A DNA stretch of 64,000 nucleotides from Saprospiraceae bacterium (GTDB lineage: Bacteria > Bacteroidota > Bacteroidia > Chitinophagales > Saprospiraceae), in contig JAHBTU010000001.1 of assembly GCA_019638455.1 (NCBI GenBank), positions 449,501 through 513,500 on the forward strand, given 5' to 3'. Under the pieces are notes generated by a model. That model ran no database searches. It saw only the letters and a list, made by a program, of their open reading frames with translations, and was not told the origin of the DNA. Within the stretch, counting starts at the first letter, position 1. Every line of letters starts with the position of its first letter. Both the position numbers and the translations under genes were made by a program. Shown one piece after another: positions 60,241-64,000 of the stretch.

Positions 60241-61320
60241 TCATACTCGTTTGCCCGGCATTTGGTGCTCTACCTTGCGGGCATCGTATTGGCGCTGTTT
60301 GATGATTTGGATGTAGTTGCGAGCCTTTTTGTTCCCATAATCGTTCCAAGACTTTTGCGCCCATTGGAGTGCGATGTCGAGGTTGCCGTTCTTCTCGGCG
60401 GCCACAGCCATATTGTAGGCGGCGCGGCCAGCGGCCTTGGGGTTGTCTTTGCTGGCGCGGGCCTCCACGTTTTTCCATAAACCTATGGAGCGTTCCCAAT
60501 CGCCTCCTCGTGCGTAACGAACTGCTTGTTGCATTTGGTCTTTGTATCCCTTGGCTTTGTGGTAATACTGCCGCGTCACCTGCACATAAGTCGGGGCAAT
60601 GCGGGCACCGTATTTCAACCCTACGTTGAAAGCGACGTCGCGGGTCACGTTCACTTGGTGGGGCAGCCGCGAGACGGCATCGTGCTCGGAGCGGCCAGAG
60701 GCAAAACGTTCGAGAAAATCGTCGGATACGATTTCGTCGAGAATCACCCGCGTCTTTGGGTCATAGAGACGCCAACCCATGCGCACGGCTGTTCGCATCC
60801 GCGAGTCGTATCGAGTCTCGATGTACTCTTTGCCCTCTTTGTTTTTCTTTTTTTCATCCACCCGGCGTGTGTTGATGGCGTTGTCTGAGTCAAAGGATTC
60901 TATCGTAGCCACCGCATCCGCGCCATATTGCGCACAGATGCGCTCGATTTCTCTCCATTCCAACGGTGGCGGCAGATTGACTCCGGCCTTGCTGCCCGTG
61001 AGCTCGATGCCTGTGTTGACGACGGTGAACCGCGGCGTGCGCGTAAGTGCGTTGGTAAGTCCCTTCACCGCCTCCTCGCGGCTGCGCCGGTCTTGCCCTA
61101 TGGCTTCTCCGGTGAAAAGCCCTTCCAGCACATTGAGCCAGCCGTTGGAGGGTTTGCTGCGGTCCACTACGGCGACCTTGGAGATATGTTCAGGGACTTT
61201 GAATTGGGCGGGCTGCAACACTGTGAGCGAGGTAGAGCGCATGCAACTGGACATCAAGAGCGTTGCCGCCAATATGAATACAGGGTTTTGATTCTTTTTC
61301 AGAAGGTGTTTTTGAAACAT
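60241..61320 (-). CDS. DUF6340-like lipoprotein with TPR-like C-terminus
   Basis: 359 residues. The lipoprotein signal is NPVFILAATLLMSSC. The mid-region (VAVVDRSKP, ERICAQYGADAVATIESFDSD, AVRMGWRLYDPKTRVILDE) matches the pattern of DUF6340 proteins. The C-terminal 90 residues are helical repeats (AVRYARGGDWERSIGLWKNVE; AAYNMAVAAEKNGNLDIALQWA), i.e. TPR-like. Probably a periplasmic assembly factor; no precise role is known. Upstream partner of the 524-residue membrane protein gene. Confidence 0.85.
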   Translation of the reverse strand: MFQKHLLKKNQNPVFILAATLLMSSCMRSTSLTVLQPAQFKVPEHISKVAVVDRSKPSNGWLNVLEGLFTGEAIGQDRRSREEAVKGLTNALTRTPRFTVVNTGIELTGSKAGVNLPPPLEWREIERICAQYGADAVATIESFDSDNAINTRRVDEKKKNKEGKEYIETRYDSRMRTAVRMGWRLYDPKTRVILDEIVSDDFLERFASGRSEHDAVSRLPHQVNVTRDVAFNVGLKYGARIAPTYVQVTRQYYHKAKGYKDQMQQAVRYARGGDWERSIGLWKNVEARASKDNPKAAGRAAYNMAVAAEKNGNLDIALQWAQKSWNDYGNKKARNYIQIIKQRQYDARKVEHQMPGKRV

Positions 61321-61430
61321 AAATTTTTGATTTTGAATTTTTTACAAAAAAGAAAAACGCTCGCAAAAATCCAAAATTTCTGTCAACCCCTTGAACCATT
61401 TTTTTAAAAAGTCATTTTGCCAACTACAAA

Positions 61431-62666
61431 ATGACAGAACTCAATTGGGACATTGTTTTTGCCGGTTCGGGTCTTTCCGGCCTCTCGCTGGCACTCGAAT
61501 GTGCGCGCCGTCCCTTTTTTCAAGACAAAAAAATACTGCTGCTCGACCGCGACGAAAAAACCAAGAACGACCGCACTTGGTGCTTTTGGGCTACCGACGA
61601 GGAGATGGCTTCGCTGCCGCCGGTGGTGTTCAGCACCTGGGACAAATGTCTTTTCTTCGGGGATGGCTTCGAGGCCGCGCTCGATATTGCGCCCTATCGC
61701 TATCGTATGGTGCGCGGGTTGGATTTTTACGACTGGGCCAAAGCCATTCTTTCAAAAAGCTCGCAAATAGAGCGCATCATGGCCAATATCAACGGGATAG
61801 ATGCCCTCAATGGAATAGTCCATACGGATAAAGGGGATTTCGGGGGCGACTGGGTGTTCAACTCCGCGCTCACAAAAATTCCCGTGTTGCCAGCGTCCAG
61901 CGCCATGTATCCCCAGCCTCCGCTGACCTCGCTTGGTCACGATTCGGGGCAGGATGCGGCAGCCCCCCACACCTTCCTTTTGCAGCATTTCAAAGGCTAT
62001 CTCATCAAGTCGCCATCCCCAGTCTTTGATGTCAGGGCGATGACTTTCATGGATTACCGCATTGAGCAAAAAGGAGAGACCCGTTTTGTGTATGTGTTGC
62101 CTTTTTCCGCCACGGAAGCACTTGTTGAATTTACGGTGTTTTCCCCGGCGCTTTGCCCTGCCGACGAATACGACGCGATGTTGCGTGGCTACATCCGCGA
62201 TTTTTTGAAAATAACAACCTACGAGGTGTTGGAAACCGAATTCGGGGTGATTCCGATGAGCGATTATCCTTTCACTCCACACACGGAGGGCAGGGTGGTG
62301 CATATCGGGACGGCTGGCGGATTTGTGAAGGCTTCAAGCGGATATGCGTTCAAGCGCACACAGCGCAGAATAAAGGCTTTGGCCGATGCTTGGGAACGAA
62401 GTGGCCAGCCTGCTCCAGAACTGCTTCGCTCCAAGTGGCGCTATCGTTTCTACGATGCCGTCCTGTTGCGGGTGTTGAAAGACAACGCAGTAGCCGGAAA
62501 GGACTTTTTTACCAGTTTGTTTCAGCAGTTGCCCGCCCCGCTCGTGTTTCGTTTTTTGGACGAGGATGCTACCTTCGCCGATGATATTCGTTTGCTCAAT
62601 GCGCCTCCTGCTTGGCCTTTTTTCAAAAAAGCGTTGCGGCAGATGCGGTATTATTCCAAAATTTAG
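61431..62666 (+). CDS. crtY: Lycopene cyclase (CrtY-type)
   Basis: 411 residues, FAD/NAD-dependent lycopene cyclase family. The dinucleotide-binding motif is GSGLSGLSLALE (with LLLDRDEKTKNDRTWCFW, the family hallmark NDRTWCFW), followed by MDYRIEQ, FVYVLPFS and IGTAGGFVKASSGYAF. It closes lycopene ends to beta-ionone rings in carotenoid synthesis at the membrane. It stands apart from other carotenoid genes in this window. The coaE gene follows after 11 bp and may be co-transcribed. Confidence 0.93.
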   Translation: MTELNWDIVFAGSGLSGLSLALECARRPFFQDKKILLLDRDEKTKNDRTWCFWATDEEMASLPPVVFSTWDKCLFFGDGFEAALDIAPYRYRMVRGLDFYDWAKAILSKSSQIERIMANINGIDALNGIVHTDKGDFGGDWVFNSALTKIPVLPASSAMYPQPPLTSLGHDSGQDAAAPHTFLLQHFKGYLIKSPSPVFDVRAMTFMDYRIEQKGETRFVYVLPFSATEALVEFTVFSPALCPADEYDAMLRGYIRDFLKITTYEVLETEFGVIPMSDYPFTPHTEGRVVHIGTAGGFVKASSGYAFKRTQRRIKALADAWERSGQPAPELLRSKWRYRFYDAVLLRVLKDNAVAGKDFFTSLFQQLPAPLVFRFLDEDATFADDIRLLNAPPAWPFFKKALRQMRYYSKI

Positions 62667-62677
62667 AATTTCAGACA

Positions 62678-63295
62678 ATGCCCGTTCCTCAACCTCTCTG
62701 TCTTCGCGTCGGCATCACTGGCGGCATTGGCAGCGGGAAAAGCCTTGTGTGCCGGATGTTTGGCACCTTGGGGGTGCCTGTTTACTATGCCGATTTGTGG
62801 GCAAAGTACCTGATAGATACCGACGCTGAAATAATGGAGGGCATCAAGGCTATTTTTGGTCAGGAGGCATATAGCGCATCGGGCGAGTACAACCGCCCTT
62901 ATGTTGCAAAAATCGCCTTTGAAGTACCCGAAAAGTTGGCGGCCCTGAATGCCTTGGTCCATCCGGCTGTGGAGCGGCACAGTCGCGCATGGCACGATGA
63001 TTGGGCAGCTGCTGGTCAGCCCTACACGCTCAAGGAGGCTGCTTTGATGGTAGAAAGTGGCAGCCATCGGTATCTTGATGTGCTGATAGTGGTCACAGCG
63101 CCAGAGCGGTTGCGCATAGAGCGCGTGATGCAACGCGATGGTTTGAGTGCCGAGCAGGTGCGAGCACGCATGAAACACCAGCTTCCCGAAGCGGAAAAGG
63201 TGCGGCTTGCTGATTTCGTCATTGAAAACGACGGGCAGCACGCGCTGATTCCGCAAGTGTGGGCGATTCATCAGGCTATTTTGGGAAAACGTTGA
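62678..63295 (+). CDS. coaE: Dephospho-CoA kinase
   Basis: 205 residues from ATG 62678. P-loop [11 protein letters not shown], then [16 protein letters not shown] (the CoaE Asp motif), [11 protein letters not shown], and [21 protein letters not shown]. It performs the last step of coenzyme A synthesis. Normal length. The longer frame would overlap crtY and lacks homology. Confidence 0.96.
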   Translation: MPVPQPLCLRVGITGGIGSGKSLVCRMFGTLGVPVYYADLWAKYLIDTDAEIMEGIKAIFGQEAYSASGEYNRPYVAKIAFEVPEKLAALNALVHPAVERHSRAWHDDWAAAGQPYTLKEAALMVESGSHRYLDVLIVVTAPERLRIERVMQRDGLSAEQVRARMKHQLPEAEKVRLADFVIENDGQHALIPQVWAIHQAILGKR

Positions 63296-63404
63296 CAGGT
63301 TTTTTTCCAAAAAATGTTTTGAAAACCCCGTGTTGACTTCTTACTTTTGCGGCTCGAATTTTGAAAACGAAGGTTTACAACAAATTTTTGCAAAAAATAC
63401 AGTC

Positions 63405-63659
63405 ATGAAAAAAGATATCCATCCCGGCAGCTATCGCATGGTGGTGTTCAAAGACATCTCGACGGACGAGGCTTTTCTGAGCAAGTCCTGTGTGAACACC
63501 AAAGACACCATCGTGTGGGAAGACGGCAAAGAGTATCCGCTCGTGAAAATGGAAATTTCGGCTTATAGCCATCCGTTTTTCACTGGCAAAATGAAGTTTG
63601 TGGACACGGCTGGCCGTATTGACAAATTCAACAAGAAATTCGCAAAGTTTGCGAAATGA
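63405..63659 (+). CDS. rpmE2: Ribosomal protein bL31, type B
   Basis: 84 residues: [32 protein letters not shown], and [24 protein letters not shown]. It lacks the four-cysteine zinc motif of type A L31, so it is the zinc-independent B type. It binds the 50S subunit. A terminator follows. Confidence 0.97.
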   Translation: MKKDIHPGSYRMVVFKDISTDEAFLSKSCVNTKDTIVWEDGKEYPLVKMEISAYSHPFFTGKMKFVDTAGRIDKFNKKFAKFAK

Positions 63660-63691
63660 TTTCCACGCCATGCGTGGCGCGATTTTTGAAA

Positions 63692-63729
63692 AGTCCCGAT
63701 TCGCTCTCCGCTTGTTGGGGCTTTTTTGT
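63692..63729 (+). terminator. Terminator of rpmE2
   Basis: AGTCCC and GGGGCT arms followed by TTTTTT on the plus strand. Confidence 0.75.
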
Positions 63730-63762
63730 TTTCATGCCTCGGTTCGCCAAACGCCCATACTT

Positions 63763-63892
63763 CCAACCGGCTGACGGGTTTCCCTTTTTTGACTTTTGAC
63801 AGGATATACATGATTGACATGATTTTTTAGCCCTTTATACCCTGTTTATCCTGTCAAAAGAACTATTCCCCAGAAAACTGTCAGCCAGTTGG
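63763..63892. repeat. Nested inverted repeat with GACAGGAT core
   Basis: Outer arms CCAACCGGCTGAC (63763-63775) and GTCAGCCAGTTGG (63880-63892). Inner exact 14-bp arms CTTTTGACAGGATA (63793-63806) and TATCCTGTCAAAAG (63847-63860). Same family as fragments at about 14.0, 17.2 and 38.7 kb. Confidence 0.8.
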
Positions 63893-63943
63893 GAACATAA
63901 GCGCCATGATTTTTCTGATGCCCATAATTGCTCCGCTTGATTA

Positions 63944-64000
63944 ATGAATATCATCTTGTTCGACTCCGACGCTCGCAATCACCTGCTGCCACTCACGGCC
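63944..64000 (+). CDS. Start of a GlmU-like nucleotidyltransferase (cut by window end)
   Basis: Nineteen codons (MNIILFDSDARNHLLPLTA) match the N-terminus of Bacteroidota sugar-phosphate nucleotidyltransferase/GlmU-like proteins, which begin NIILFD..R..LLPLT. The rest lies outside the window. Confidence 0.6.
   Translation, partial: MNIILFDSDARNHLLPLTA

Overview
The window looks like a chromosomal segment of a Bacteroidota bacterium, most likely a Saprospiria-type (Lewinella/Haliscomenobacter-like) environmental heterotroph. This rests on several proteins with type IX secretion (T9SS) C-terminal sorting domains, a PorV/PorQ-type barrel, a SprB-repeat adhesin with a gliding-motility-type C-terminus, a short 289-residue primary sigma factor, a FecI/FecR/TonB-receptor/DUF4249 locus, a lycopene cyclase, and promoters of the Bacteroidota TTG-N19-TAnnTTTG type. 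No named species can be assigned from sequence alone.

Layout. 0-4.9 kb: membrane protein, thioredoxin-fold PRXL2-type protein, malate dehydrogenase, an atypical SDR with a 311-bp MITE-like insertion just upstream, a cold-shock protein, and a decayed UPF0175/PIN toxin-antitoxin pair. 4.9-7.7 kb: an AT-rich gene broken by a nonsense codon and an IS1-family insertion, with a second identical IS1 copy in opposite orientation just after it; both have intact 8-bp target duplications. 7.7-21.9 kb (nearly all minus strand): a sulfur-assimilation and cysteine-synthesis block. From upstream to downstream it runs 1-Cys peroxiredoxin; then cysM-type synthase, JAMM peptidase, CysO-like carrier, MoeZ-like activator; then tRNA-Lys; then cysH, cysD, cysN, SUMT, cysJ, cysI, and a precorrin-2 dehydrogenase/TauE fusion. 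21.9-26.7 kb: DsbA/FrnE-like protein, RpoD, a secreted agmatine/peptidyl-arginine deiminase-family protein, and a Crp/Fnr regulator. 27-32.3 kb: ECF sigma, FecR, TonB receptor, DUF4249 lipoprotein. 32.3-46.5 kb: T9SS cargo, SppA, PorV-like protein, proteases, MsrB, LipB. 46.7-64 kb: PyrG, dienelactone hydrolase, the 1821-residue adhesin, WbqC/TraB pair, HTTM-like protein, lipoproteins, lycopene cyclase, CoaE, bL31B, and the start of a nucleotidyltransferase.

The main discovery is a set of three short reading frames (26-35 codons) with uninterrupted runs of five, six and seven cysteine codons. Each is followed by a strong intrinsic terminator and lies directly upstream of a sulfur or redox unit: the cysH operon, the cysM operon and the peroxiredoxin gene. 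In each, the segment after the Cys run can pair either backwards with the sequence before the Cys codons or forwards with the 5' arm of the terminator. The forward pairing changes in a compensatory way between copies (CCGAAG/CTTCGG versus CCGGAG/CTCCGG). This is the architecture of ribosome-mediated transcription attenuation sensing Cys-tRNA, used as a small regulon.

A second theme is palindromic repeats. Almost every gene junction in the sulfur operons carries a different inverted repeat, and some have spread in frame into conserved enzymes (CysJ linker, CysH tail, SUMT tail, and probably LipB). Other non-gene signals are a promoter-to-terminator unit with no ORF (candidate sRNA near 35.7-35.9 kb), a pair of 179-bp inverted dispersed repeats 25 kb apart, and a 230-bp nested palindrome.
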